Assembly: GCF_000614205.1 (NCBI RefSeq)
Contig: NZ_BAKN01000005.1
Coordinates: 62,001 to 126,000, forward strand
Direction of reading: 5' to 3'
DNA: 64,000 nt
Origin: Hoylesella saccharolytica JCM 17484
GTDB lineage: Bacteria > Bacteroidota > Bacteroidia > Bacteroidales > Bacteroidaceae
Under the pieces are notes generated by a model. The model ran no database searches and had not been told where the DNA came from. It saw only the letters and a list, made by a program, of their open reading frames with translations. Below, piece after piece: positions 28,709 through 37,898 of the stretch. A program made the position numbers and the translations under genes. Positions within the stretch are counted from its first letter, which is position 1; each line of letters opens with the position of its first letter.

Positions 28709-30822
28709 TCACTTTACCACTTTCTTTCCGTTGACAATATAAAGACCGGGCGGAAGCAGAGAAAAATCGGTACCGAGATAACGACCGTCAATAGCGTAGA
28801 TACCTGAAGAAAGGACGTGGGGTGCAGAAGTCAGATACTCGGTAATACCAGTGGATTGGGAACGAAGAATGAGTACTTCGTCGAGGAAGAACCGTTTATT
28901 TTTGCCCACAAATGTGAGGTTGAGGGTGGCTGTCGAGGCAGTGGTGTGGAGGGTAGCAGTACAGGTAGTCCAATGCCCGTCGACAAGATTAAAAGTAGAA
29001 GGAGTAAAGGTGACACCAGAGTTGGACGAGTAAAGGTTAAGGGCACCATGCTCACGCACCCACGGAGCGGCCTTAAAGGTAATAACAGATCCGTTGACAA
29101 TTGTTATAGAAGGACTTTGTAAAATACCTGAGGTGCTAGCGGTGCCAAAGCGAGCACACTTATCGGCGCCAAATTGGGTATCGGGGTGAGTAACCTGCCA
29201 TCCGGCATTATCGGTAAGGAATTCGTCACCAAGCAAGGCACCTCCCCAGAGATTGTCGTTGCCACCTGTTCCATTGCAACGATCGAATGATTCGTAGAAG
29301 AGGGTATCACCTTTAACAACGAAGGGGGGTCTACACGGAAGCGGAAAGAGATGTCACCATCGGCATTGCGGCGGATATTGAGAATAGATTTGTTCATATT
29401 CTCACTTCCATCGGTGTTGGCGTTGAATACCGAAGCACGGGGCAGTGAGGTGAGGGTCAAGCTGTCGTTGTCTTTAAAGGGAAAGGGATCGCCGGCTAGG
29501 TCGACAAGCGATGTTCCATCTGAGTTGTCAGCGTGAAAGATGCTACACCGCTGGTGGTCGGGAGTGGTGTTAACGGTGTTGCGTCGCCATCGGGCTGCGT
29601 TGTAATCTACATGCAGAATGAGCAGGCCTTCGCCAGGCAGCGCGGCATCCCAATGAGTTTTCTTCCGGTTTTCGAGGATATAATATTCATTAGGAGCGTT
29701 GTCGTTATAAACAAGAAAAGCCGTTCCATTTTCACTAAGCGGAAGGAGGCGTTCAACAAGAGTGTCTGTTCGCAACACAACGAGGGTGAGCCAGCCCGCT
29801 TCTATCTTTTCGTATCCGGTGTATCCAGCGGGCGTATATCCCTTGTCATTATAGCTGCCATAGTCCATAAGATCCCACGCATTCATTCCGAAAGCACCGT
29901 TGTTGGCCGTGTCGTACATATCAGGGAAACCCAGACAATGTGTAAACTCGTGGCAAGCGGTGCCGATACCGGCTAGTCGACTGCGCTCATCGAGCTCGTT
30001 ACTGCAAGCGTAGGTATCGATTTTCACACCATCGAGTTCGAGCGTGCCACGATAATCTGATGACGAGAGTTGCCACTCGTGGGGCCAGATGGTATCTGAG
30101 GTTCCACCCGACGCCTGTCCGTATCCGGCATACATCACGTACACTTGGTCTACCTCGCCGTCGTTGTCCCAATCGTAGTCAACAAAGTTCACCGAATCTT
30201 TAATCATTTGGCAGGCTTCGGCTACCATTTCTCCGGGACGCGCGTCGTTTCCTGATTGAAATCCCAAGTCGCGACCGTAATAAGACATTTTATTTCTTAG
30301 TTTCACCGGACCGACAACGTCAAATGTAAGGTCGAAAGCTCCATTGCTTTGGTCTTTAAAATAGTCGTGAATACTTCCCTTAAATCCATAGCTATGGGTA
30401 AAACCCTCTTCGTTAGCCATGCGGGTAACAAGTTGCTTGGTGTGCTTCACATTAAACTTTTCGTCGGAAAACTCGACCATAATAATCAGCCCCTTCTTTT
30501 TACCCGTATACGCCTTTCGCGCAGCTGGAAGATTCTTTCGGCGCATCTGCCGCCGTATGTTTTGCGCTGCCACCCGTGTTTGTGCCTCTTGTTGCAATAC
30601 CTTGATGTCGGGCAGCGGTGTGGCCATATCATTTTCGTTCAGTTCGTAACATTTTCCGTCGGCAGCCCGCCAGTAGTGCAAGTTCTCGTCTCCCTGTAAT
30701 TCGAGCCGAACGGTTATGCCATCTGGCAACGTTGCCATACGCCAGATACCGCGTTGCGCGGGAATGGAAAAAGCAAGAACAGATATAAAGAATAAGGGTA
30801 AAATCAAAGATATCTTTTTCAT
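28709..30822 (-). CDS. Secreted M6-family metalloprotease with type IX-like C-terminus, one frame break
   Basis: About 704 residues once repaired. Signal peptide (MKKISLILPLFFISVLAFS), propeptide, then the M6 (immune-inhibitor-A-like) zinc protease domain with HEFTH (H291, E292, H295) and the met-turn-like MNAWDLMDYG. A C-terminal beta-sandwich follows and the protein ends in GLYIVNGKKVVK, the form of a type IX secretion C-terminal domain in Bacteroidales, so it is probably exported across the outer membrane. The frame breaks in a run of six G at 29324-29329 (C6 in the gene): C7 would continue RVDPP into FVVKGDTLFYESFDRCNGTG and on to the sandwich domain. As written the catalytic part survives but the sorting tail is lost. 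A TATCTTTG box is at 30890-30897 (minus strand). Confidence 0.88.
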
Positions 30823-30872
30823 ATTAAGTTTATTAAAATACCAGCTCGGGCATCCGTAACCATCGAACCTTA

Positions 30873-30897
30873 CACCGAAATATTCGGTGCAAAGATA
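30873..30897 (-). promoter_or_regulatory. -7 box and leader hairpin of the M6 protease gene
   Basis: Minus strand TATCTTTG at 30897-30890 is followed at once by the palindrome CACCGAATATTTCGGTG (30889-30873). The transcript would begin within or just after the hairpin. Confidence 0.4.
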
Positions 30898-30916
30898 CTA
30901 TTTAAATATTAAAAAA

Positions 30917-30948
30917 TTTGTGGGTTGCAAGGATTTATGGTATATTTG
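30917..30948 (+). promoter_or_regulatory. tmRNA promoter
   Basis: TTTG at 30917-30920, 20 bases, then TATATTTG at 30941-30948: a full Bacteroidetes promoter. It implies a precursor with a 5' leader of about 70 bases before the mature tmRNA end. Confidence 0.65.
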
Positions 30949-31026
30949 CAGCCCATATCACGGTAGATGTCATACATCGCTCTTTATCCGCTTTTAGATT
31001 CTTTGAGAAAAGAAACGAATTATATC

Positions 31027-31427
31027 GGGGCTGACCGGATTTGACAGCAGGATGAAATGATATGTAAGCACGCGGAGCGTAGATTGACCGGCTCCTTAAT
31101 CTCAGTTATCAACAATTTAATTGGCGAAAATAATTACGCTCTCGCTGCCTAACCGAAGCACAGTAGGTTTTTGGCTTTATTCCGTTACAAGGTGATGGAA
31201 CGAGACATCGCTCAAAGGCTGTTGTTCCGAAGTTCTTTGGTCAAGCGGTGCAGGTAAATCGGAAATAGTTTGCTGCCGCCTCATGCAGCAGATGAAGCTT
31301 TAGAGGATAAGGCATTGGTTGGTGGTCCGGGTCTTGCCAATGCACGAAAACCACAGGCCGGAATAAGCGTGTAGAAAGCGTATGGTTTCCTTGTTTGGAC
31401 GCGGGTTCGACTCCCGCCAGCTCCACA
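31027..31427 (+). ncRNA. ssrA: Transfer-messenger RNA
   Basis: tmRNA rescues stalled ribosomes and tags the unfinished protein for proteolysis. The 5' end GGGGCTGACC pairs with the 3' end CAGCTCC to form the tRNA-like acceptor stem, and the T-arm GGTTCGACTCC is at 31404-31414. The tag frame at 31123-31152 reads GENNYALAA then TAA, preceded by the usual resume region. CCA is not encoded: the discriminator A at 31425 is followed by CAA, so CCA must be added after transcription. Upstream promoter and a perfect downstream hairpin frame it. Confidence 0.97.
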
Positions 31428-31444
31428 ACCTCTTATTTAAGCAG

Positions 31445-31485
31445 AAAATGTCGTAACACCGCACGGTGTTACGACATTTTTTATT
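31445..31485 (+). terminator. ssrA terminator
   Basis: AAAATGTCGTAACACC and GGTGTTACGACATTTT form a perfect 16-base stem with a GCAC loop and a T-tail, 18 bases after the tmRNA 3' end. Confidence 0.9.
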
Positions 31486-31634
31486 GGATAACACGGGCGA
31501 AGTGTGGCGCAATTTTGCGGGAACAGGGGGAATATAGCTTTTGATGTGTCGTCCCAAGTTGGGACGGGGCAATCGGAGTGTCCGACCATCAAATTCTAAC
31601 TTGGGACGGGGCGGAAAAGGTGTTTTTCGCTCCG

Positions 31635-32525
31635 TTATCGGTTTTCGACCTCACAACGGAAGAAATCTTCCAATCGCTCACTGCCATAAACCGGGGCTTG
31701 CATATCCATGGCCATGGCGGTGAGAAAAAATTCTAAGGGGCCGTAGGTTCGAACAGATGTAAAAAGACGTAGGAGAGTAAGTGCAGAACGACGCAGGAAA
31801 TCGGGTAGATGATAAATTTTAGTGGCTTTGCCACACGCCCGTAATGCTAACTCTGCAATTTGATTCTGGGTCAACACATCCGGTCCGCCGATATTAACTT
31901 CGCGTTGGTTAGTCGGTATAACATCTACAATGGCGCAAGCAAGATCGAGGCCGTGAATGGGATTGATATGCAACGCGCCACTACCAAACAGCCAAACGCT
32001 TCCACGCCGTGCCATTTGCAGAAAATCGCGCATATCGGAGAAGAAACCCGTTGGACGAATAATACAATAATCTATCCCCGAACTTTTGAGGTAATCACCC
32101 AACCGCTCTTTAGCTTCGCAAATTTTGAGTTGCCGCATCCGTTCGCCATTGAACACCGAAATATAGATAAAGCGCTTTACTCCGCTGTGAAGAGCTTCGT
32201 TGATAAGGTTAACATTGGCCTGATAATCTACATCCATATAGGTAACACCATCTTTCTGACGGGTAATACCGACGGTGCTTATCACAACATCTATATCATC
32301 GCAGATACCCCGCAAAGTATCTGCCTGCGTTACTTCGGCCGTTCGGATGTCTACGTTGGAAACGCCGGAAAGGCGCGAAGGATTACGCACCACCACTCGG
32401 GTTGAATAGTTTCGTCGCGTCAGTTCGTGTAACAGAAAGCCGCCCAAATATCCTGTCGCACCGGCCAACAGCACGCGCGTTTGTTCGGGTGTTTGTAGGC
32501 ATTGACTATGTGTTGGCATTGTCAT
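31635..32525 (-). CDS. NAD(P)-binding SDR-type protein (NmrA/NDUFA9-like)
   Basis: 296 residues of the atypical short-chain dehydrogenase group. The nucleotide loop GATGYLGGFLLHELTRR (residues 22-38) starts a Rossmann fold. The usual YxxxK pair is not evident, as in NmrA-like and NDUFA9-like proteins, which often bind NAD(P)H without classical reductase activity. The C-terminus has a hydrophobic stretch (RSALTLLRLFTS). It is the last gene of a leftward run after prfA, 32 bases away. Substrate unknown; an ATG two codons in (32519) is an alternative start. Confidence 0.8.
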   Translation of the reverse strand: MTMPTHSQCLQTPEQTRVLLAGATGYLGGFLLHELTRRNYSTRVVVRNPSRLSGVSNVDIRTAEVTQADTLRGICDDIDVVISTVGITRQKDGVTYMDVDYQANVNLINEALHSGVKRFIYISVFNGERMRQLKICEAKERLGDYLKSSGIDYCIIRPTGFFSDMRDFLQMARRGSVWLFGSGALHINPIHGLDLACAIVDVIPTNQREVNIGGPDVLTQNQIAELALRACGKATKIYHLPDFLRRSALTLLRLFTSVRTYGPLEFFLTAMAMDMQAPVYGSERLEDFFRCEVENR

Positions 32526-32557
32526 CCTTTTATATATGTTTATCGAATGTAATTTTG

Positions 32558-33673
32558 TTACAACTCGGCATCTTTCATCCTTTCGGCATTCTCGGCAACG
32601 GTGAGAGCATCAATCATATCTTGAATGTCGCCGCCGATAAAGCCTTGCAGGTCGTGCGTGGTGTAACCAATTCGATGGTCGGTAACGCGACCTTGCGGAT
32701 AGTTGTAGGTCCGGATTTTAGCAGAGCGATCGCCCGTAGAAACGAGGCTCTTGCGACGGCTGGCAATATCATCGATATACTTTTGATGCTCGCGATCGTA
32801 GATGAACGTGCGCAAACGCGACAGAGCACGCTCTTTGTTCTTGGGCTGATCGCGGGTTTCGGTACACTCGATGAGGATTTCTTCAGTTTCGCCCGTGTTG
32901 GGGTTTTTCCAAGGATAGCGCAGGCGCACGCCCGATTCTACCTTGTTGACATTCTGACCACCGGCACCCGAGCTGCGAAACGTATCCCATTTAATATCGC
33001 CCTCGTTGATGTTTACTTCAAACTTGTCGGCTTCGGGCAACACGGCAACAGTAGCCGCAGAGGTGTGCATACGACCCTGGGTTTCAGTGGCGGGCACTCG
33101 CTGCACGCGGTGAACACCGCTTTCGTATTTCAAAACGCCATAAACATTATCTCCACTCACGGCGAAATCAATCTCCTTGAAACCGCCAACGGCACCTTCG
33201 CTCGAACTGGTTACGGAGAGGTTCCAGCCTTTGGAATCGCAGAACCGCTTATACATACCAAAGAGGTCGCCGGCAAAGAGTGCCGCCTCGTCGCCACCTG
33301 TTCCGGCACGAATTTCCATCTGCACGTTCTTCGCATCCTCAGGATCTTTGGGAACGAGCAGCATTTTGATTTCTTCTTCCAGCTGCGGACGCAGAGGTTC
33401 ATTTGCAGCCAGTTCTTCGCGTGCCATCTCCTTCATGTCGGAATCGGTTTCGTTGGCCAAAATGTCTTTGGCTTCAGCAATGGAATTAAGGCAAGCCACG
33501 TATCGCTTGCGGGCATCCATGATGTCGCCAAGGTCTTTGTACTCGCGGGTGAGCTTTACATAACGCTCTTGATCGGCAATGACGGCAGGGTCTGTTATTA
33601 GTGTCGATACTTCTTCGTAACGGCTTTCCAGTCCGTCAAGCTTTGCTAATATGTTGTTATTGTCTTCTATCAT
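32558..33673 (-). CDS. prfA: Peptide chain release factor 1
   Basis: 371 residues. Recognises UAA/UAG and triggers hydrolysis of peptidyl-tRNA. The catalytic loop SGAGGQNVNKVES holds the GGQ motif near residue 228, and the flanking ETRDQPKNKERALSRLR and TYNYPQGRVTDHR blocks are those of RF1 in Bacteroidales. A full RF1 length and no internal frameshift site (which RF2 usually has) support RF1 over RF2. It follows the HARE-HTH gene by 16 bases. An open frame of about 400 codons on the opposite strand is a shadow. Confidence 0.97.
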   Translation of the reverse strand: MIEDNNNILAKLDGLESRYEEVSTLITDPAVIADQERYVKLTREYKDLGDIMDARKRYVACLNSIAEAKDILANETDSDMKEMAREELAANEPLRPQLEEEIKMLLVPKDPEDAKNVQMEIRAGTGGDEAALFAGDLFGMYKRFCDSKGWNLSVTSSSEGAVGGFKEIDFAVSGDNVYGVLKYESGVHRVQRVPATETQGRMHTSAATVAVLPEADKFEVNINEGDIKWDTFRSSGAGGQNVNKVESGVRLRYPWKNPNTGETEEILIECTETRDQPKNKERALSRLRTFIYDREHQKYIDDIASRRKSLVSTGDRSAKIRTYNYPQGRVTDHRIGYTTHDLQGFIGGDIQDMIDALTVAENAERMKDAEL

Positions 33674-33689
33674 TTTCTTATGTTTAAAT

Positions 33690-34649
33690 TTATTCTATTT
33701 CTTCATTTCCAAAAGGAATATGATGCTCCTCACAATACTTTTGAATTTCGCTATCAGTGGATGGGTATTTATCACAAATATTGATAAGCGCAGCTTTAGA
33801 TGGATTGAAATGCTTATCATCTGCTGTTAATATAGCCTCTACCAACTTTATAAATTCCTTAAAGTCAGAATTTATTTCACATAATTTATCTATCATTGTA
33901 AAATCAAGTCGTCTGGTTTTCGCTTCAAACCAAACCTGGCTTTCATATGGATTCGCTTTGAGAAGAATAAATCCTATTCCAAAAGAATGATTGAGACGTG
34001 CAAGCTCATCTTTCAGCTCCGTATTTATGTCAAAAGATACGAGATATCCGTAATTAGACCAACTGGAATTAGAGACTGCTTGAAAAAAGCATTTTTTTAA
34101 GTCATAATCGTTCTCTATCTTCTTCTTTAACTCATATGAATACAAATGTAATGAATCTTTCTTGCTAATAACTTTGTATAAAGAGTTGCAGATTGGATTT
34201 TTCTGTTCTATAAATTTTACTCCAACTATATCGGGATGTATCCACTTTTGATGTTCTTCTGCTTTGCAAGACTTCTCATGAAAAATGGTCTTAGCAATTA
34301 TTCCATTATAGTTTAAATAACTACATAAAAGAGAATGCAACTCTCTCTCATTAAAGGAAAATAGAGATTTCTTTTTTCTTATTGGTACAGAATTCCTATT
34401 CTCTATATTTTCTGAATACTTGCTAAGATAATAGCAAAAAATATTCTTATCATTTTTAAAGCGCTTAATTCTAACATCTCCTTTTCTTATCATGTCTCCC
34501 AGCAAAGCACTGACCGTTGCATCTGGTGTCTGTGCTTCTTTACTGAATTTAAAAATATTTTTTTTAAGAATATTGTCGTAAACTTCCCTCATAATAGCTC
34601 CATAAGGAAAATCTTCCAAACTGAGAAGTATGGCTTCTTTTATTGTCAT
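33690..34649 (-). CDS. HARE-HTH domain plus PD-(D/E)XK nuclease-like protein
   Basis: 319 residues. Residues 1-78 form a winged helix of the HARE-HTH type (TIKEAILLSLEDFPYGAIMR, then TPDATVSALLGDMIRKGDVR), a domain shared by restriction enzymes, RNA polymerase delta and chromatin proteins. Residues 97-220 resemble the PD-(D/E)XK fold: E103, HPDIVGV with D140, YELK with E173 and K175, then a helix with Q190 and the SWSNYGYLV strand. The layout matches uncharacterised proteins of the COG2958 kind. The gene is much more AT-rich than prfA and purM on either side, so it was probably inserted into a housekeeping run. No methyltransferase is near. A nuclease or DNA-sensing role is inferred, not shown. 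Confidence 0.65.
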   Translation of the reverse strand: MTIKEAILLSLEDFPYGAIMREVYDNILKKNIFKFSKEAQTPDATVSALLGDMIRKGDVRIKRFKNDKNIFCYYLSKYSENIENRNSVPIRKKKSLFSFNERELHSLLCSYLNYNGIIAKTIFHEKSCKAEEHQKWIHPDIVGVKFIEQKNPICNSLYKVISKKDSLHLYSYELKKKIENDYDLKKCFFQAVSNSSWSNYGYLVSFDINTELKDELARLNHSFGIGFILLKANPYESQVWFEAKTRRLDFTMIDKLCEINSDFKEFIKLVEAILTADDKHFNPSKAALINICDKYPSTDSEIQKYCEEHHIPFGNEEIE

Positions 34650-34687
34650 GTCCTAGTACTTAAATGTTCCTAAATCAGAATGAATTA

Positions 34688-35830
34688 TTAAACTGAGAGG
34701 GCCTCTTCAACATACCCGATGACCTGTGCATCAATATTGAAGCTGCGACTGATGTCGATAATACGGGGAGCAATGTCGGGGTGAACGTAAAGCTCCATAC
34801 GATGACCCATGTTGAACACTTTGTACATCTCTCGCCAGTCGGTGCCGCTTTCTTTCTGGATAAGACGGAAAAGAGGCGGAACGGCGAAGAGATTGTCTTT
34901 TACCACTCGACAATTATCGCTAATAAAGTGGAGCACCTTGGTTTGCGCGCCACCCGTGCAGTGCACCATGCCATGGATTTCGTGACGCAGCTCGTCGAGA
35001 ACTTTACGGATAACAGGCGCATAAGTTCGGGTGGGCGAAAGCACCAGTTCTCCGGCATTAATTCCGAGCTCTTCAATGGCATCGGTCAGGCGCTTCGTTC
35101 CGCTATACACCAATTCGTCGGGAACGGCGTGGTCGTAGCTTTCGGGATATTTCTCGGCCAGATATTTGGCAAAGACATCGTGACGCGCACTGGTCAAACC
35201 ATTACTTCCCATTCCGCCATTGTAGCGTTGTTCGTAGGAAGCCGTTCCGCAAGACGAGAGTCCCACGATAACGTCGCCGGGGCGAATATTAGCGTTGTCG
35301 ATAACATCGCTGCGCTTCATACGACAAGTGACGGTAGAATCGACGATGATAGTGCGAACGAGGTCGCCTACATCTGCCGTTTCGCCTCCGGTAGCATAGA
35401 TACCAATACCCATACTGCGCAGCTCTGCAAGCAAGTCATCTGTACCATTGATGATGGCCGAAATAACTTCGCCGGGAATGAGCATTTTGTTACGCCCGAT
35501 GGTGCTTGAAACAAGGATATTATCAACGGCACCCACGCAAAGCAAGTCGTCGGTATTCATTACGATAGCATCTTGGGCGATACCACGCCATACGGAGAGG
35601 TCGCCCGTTTCGCGCCAGTAGGTGTAAGCGAGCGACGACTTGGTGCCGGCTCCATCGGCATGCATTATATTGCAATATGCACTGTCTCCACCGAGAATAT
35701 CGGGGATAATTTTGCAGAATGCCTGCGGAAAAATTCCTTTATCGATGTTCTTGATGGCGTTGTGCACATCTTCTTTGGCGGCACTTACGCCACGCTGCAT
35801 ATAACGATTATTCATAAATTCATTCATCAT
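34688..35830 (-). CDS. purM: Phosphoribosylformylglycinamidine cyclo-ligase (AIR synthase)
   Basis: 380 residues. Fifth step of purine synthesis: ATP-dependent closure of the imidazole ring. MHADGAGTKSSLAY (the ATP/metal site), the TDDLLCVGA stretch and YATGGETADVGD are typical of PurM; Bacteroidales forms are longer than the E. coli protein by about 35 residues, as here. It is followed 38 bases later by the HARE-HTH gene and preceded by aroE 13 bases away, all in one direction. purC lies 2 kb upstream in the same run. Confidence 0.95.
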   Translation of the reverse strand: MMNEFMNNRYMQRGVSAAKEDVHNAIKNIDKGIFPQAFCKIIPDILGGDSAYCNIMHADGAGTKSSLAYTYWRETGDLSVWRGIAQDAIVMNTDDLLCVGAVDNILVSSTIGRNKMLIPGEVISAIINGTDDLLAELRSMGIGIYATGGETADVGDLVRTIIVDSTVTCRMKRSDVIDNANIRPGDVIVGLSSCGTASYEQRYNGGMGSNGLTSARHDVFAKYLAEKYPESYDHAVPDELVYSGTKRLTDAIEELGINAGELVLSPTRTYAPVIRKVLDELRHEIHGMVHCTGGAQTKVLHFISDNCRVVKDNLFAVPPLFRLIQKESGTDWREMYKVFNMGHRMELYVHPDIAPRIIDISRSFNIDAQVIGYVEEALSV

Positions 35831-35843
35831 TCATTCCTTGTAT

Positions 35844-36587
35844 TTATTCCTCCTGCCACATCTCCCAACTGGCAAATGCTTGCAGCAGCAGCATCTCTAA
35901 TCCATTCTTGGTGATGGCCCCTTGCTGGCGACCTTTCTGCATAAAGAGTGTTTCATCGGGATTGTAAAGCAGGTCGTAAAGTAGCGTATGCGAATCCATC
36001 GCCTCATAAGGCAGCGGAGGACAACTGTCGACGTGTGGATACATACCCAGAGGTGTACAGTTAACGATAACTTTGTGCGAGCGGATAAGATCGGGCGTAA
36101 CGTCGTTGTAGGTGATGACACCAGGGCGCGCCGTGCGACTGACAAACAATGTGCCCAGCCCCAGACTTTTCAGCCCGTAGTCTACCGCCTTGGCTGCTCC
36201 GCCTGTTCCAAGGATAAGCGCTTTGCGATGCAGCGGTTCGAGCATCGACTCGATGCTACGTGTAAACCCGATAACATCACTGTTAAAACCCTTGAGCACC
36301 GTTTTCGACCCTTTGTGCGTAACGCGAATAACGTTTACCGCACCGATAGCCCGCGCCTCAGCACTAAGCTCGTCGAGATAACGTATTACCTCCTCTTTAT
36401 AAGGAATGGTAACGTTAAGTCCGCGCAAGTTGGGCGTGGTTTCGAGCACTTCTTTTAAGTTCTCTATCGACGGAATCTCAAAATTGTCATACTCGGCATC
36501 GATACGCTCATTGCGAAACTTTTCGTTGAAATAATTTCTCGAAAAAGAGTGTTCTAAGGGATATCCAATCAGTCCGTACTTATCCAT
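35844..36587 (-). CDS. aroE: Shikimate 5-dehydrogenase
   Basis: Reduces 3-dehydroshikimate with NADPH in aromatic amino acid synthesis. MDKYGLIGYPLEHSFSRNYF gives the substrate motif (S14, S16 region), NVTIPYKE holds the catalytic lysine, and GTGGAAKAVDYGLKSLG is the dinucleotide loop. I start at 36587, where the conserved sequence begins; an ATG one codon earlier is equally possible, and the much longer frame would overlap ubiE. About 247 residues, standard. It begins 6 bases after the ubiE stop and is probably co-transcribed with it and with purM. Confidence 0.95.
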   Translation of the reverse strand: MDKYGLIGYPLEHSFSRNYFNEKFRNERIDAEYDNFEIPSIENLKEVLETTPNLRGLNVTIPYKEEVIRYLDELSAEARAIGAVNVIRVTHKGSKTVLKGFNSDVIGFTRSIESMLEPLHRKALILGTGGAAKAVDYGLKSLGLGTLFVSRTARPGVITYNDVTPDLIRSHKVIVNCTPLGMYPHVDSCPPLPYEAMDSHTLLYDLLYNPDETLFMQKGRQQGAITKNGLEMLLLQAFASWEMWQEE

Positions 36588-36592
36588 CATAT

Positions 36593-37330
36593 TTATATTT
36601 TGGTAGCCAAATACATGGTGCACACGCCGAACGTGAGCCGGCGGAATGTAACCTGTTCAAACCCTGCCTTACGAAGAATCTGTGTCATCTCCTCGCCCTG
36701 TGGAAACGCCTCGATGCTGCTGATAAGATAGCGGTAGGCGCTTTTATCTTTCGAAACGATGCGGGCATAAAGGGGCAGCAGCGTATGCGAATAGATTTTG
36801 AAGAACCACGACATAGGCGGGCGCACGGGCGCCGACAGCTCCACGATACTGAGATGTCCGCCGGGGCGCAGTACACGATGCAACTCGCGCAAACAAGTGT
36901 CCAGGTCTTTAAAATTGCGGATACCGAAGGCGGCGGTAACGGCATCGAAACTTCCATCGGCAAAAGATAGCTGCATACAGTCTTCGCGCCTGAACGAGAT
37001 AATTTTTTCCAATCCCTGGCGCTGCACCTTCTGCCTGCCCACCGCCATCATGCCCTCCGAAATATCAGCGCCGATAAGTTGTTGGGGCTGAAGCATACGA
37101 GCCGCCAGCAGGGCAAAGTCGCCCGTACCGGTGGCGATGTCGAGCATCGTCTGCGGACGAAAGGGGGCAAGCTGGGCAATGGCCTTTCGTCTCCAACGCT
37201 TATCAATGTCGCCCGACAGGCGATGGTTCAGCACATCGTAAGTGGGGGCGATGTTGTCGAACATCTGTTCCACCTGCTGGCCTTTATCGCCGCTGTCGCC
37301 GTAAGGTTTTATTTGTTCTTGCCGATACAT
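36593..37330 (-). CDS. ubiE: Demethylmenaquinone methyltransferase
   Basis: 245 residues. SAM-dependent C-methylation of demethylmenaquinone, the last step of menaquinone synthesis (also named menG). [17 protein letters not shown] is the N-terminal family motif, [13 protein letters not shown] the SAM-binding glycine loop, and [20 protein letters not shown] the second motif. In a Bacteroidales anaerobe it serves menaquinone, not ubiquinone. The palindrome array lies between its start and the purC stop. Confidence 0.96.
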   Translation of the reverse strand: MYRQEQIKPYGDSGDKGQQVEQMFDNIAPTYDVLNHRLSGDIDKRWRRKAIAQLAPFRPQTMLDIATGTGDFALLAARMLQPQQLIGADISEGMMAVGRQKVQRQGLEKIISFRREDCMQLSFADGSFDAVTAAFGIRNFKDLDTCLRELHRVLRPGGHLSIVELSAPVRPPMSWFFKIYSHTLLPLYARIVSKDKSAYRYLISSIEAFPQGEEMTQILRKAGFEQVTFRRLTFGVCTMYLATKI

Positions 37331-37457
37331 ACTAATACTTTATAATTGGCTGCCGCCGTACATTGTTTTATCTCTCATCCCTACTAACGGATAGTTTTTG
37401 CATCGAAAAAAGTCGTTTTTAGAAGACGAGGCCTGCATTTTTTCTCTTTTTCTCTCG

Positions 37458-37886
37458 TCGCCCGCGGGCGAAAAGAGTTTTTTGTTGATTGATCGTTCGT
37501 TGCCCTCAGCCGAAAAGAGGTTTTTGTCGATTTATTGTTCGTCGCCCGTGGGCGAAAATACTTTTCTGTTAACTTAATTAACTTCGCCCATGGGCGAAAA
37601 CACTTTCCGTTAATTTATTTAACTTCGCCCGTGGGCGAAAATACTTTCTGTTAATTTAATTAACTTCGCCCCAGGGCGACGAACTTTCTTTTAAATATTT
37701 TTTACTTCGCCCGCGGCCGAAAACATTTTCCGTTAATTTATTTAACTTCGCCCATGGGCAAAAACACTTTCTGTTAATTTATTTAACTTCGCCCGTGGGC
37801 GACGGCTGTTTTTTTCCGATTTTCCTGTTTTCGCCCCTAGCCGACGCCGGTTTTTTTTTGATTTACCTTGCTTCTGCCACGGGCAA
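37458..37886. repeat. Array of 11 palindromic cores at 41-42 bp spacing
   Basis: Eleven copies of the 14-base core TCGCCCNNGGGCGA (variants included) start at 37458, 37500, 37542, 37584, 37625, 37666, 37707, 37748, 37789, 37831 and 37873, with steps of 42, 42, 42, 41, 41, 41, 41, 41, 42 and 42. The centre varies (GC, GT, AT, CA), several cores are exact palindromes, and the AT-rich linkers (AACACTTTCNGTTAATTTA) are also repeated. The array fills the ubiE-purC gap. It is a tandem repeat, not a CRISPR array. Units of the same period occur at 40.7 and 55.9 kb. Confidence 0.9.
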
Positions 37887-37898
37887 TAACCCTTTTCG

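Noticed and set aside
32402..33601. A 399-codon open frame opposite prfA
   Set aside because: It is a shadow of the strongly conserved release factor 1 gene and has no recognisable domain; codon use follows from the opposite strand.
33690..34649. Complete restriction-modification system
   Set aside because: No methyltransferase or specificity gene within the neighbouring housekeeping run.
34781..35509. Long open frame opposite purM
   Set aside because: Antisense shadow of a clearly conserved enzyme gene.
37458..37886. CRISPR array
   Set aside because: Regular spacing, but the 27-base linkers are themselves repeated, the cores vary, the repeat is too short, and no cas gene is near.
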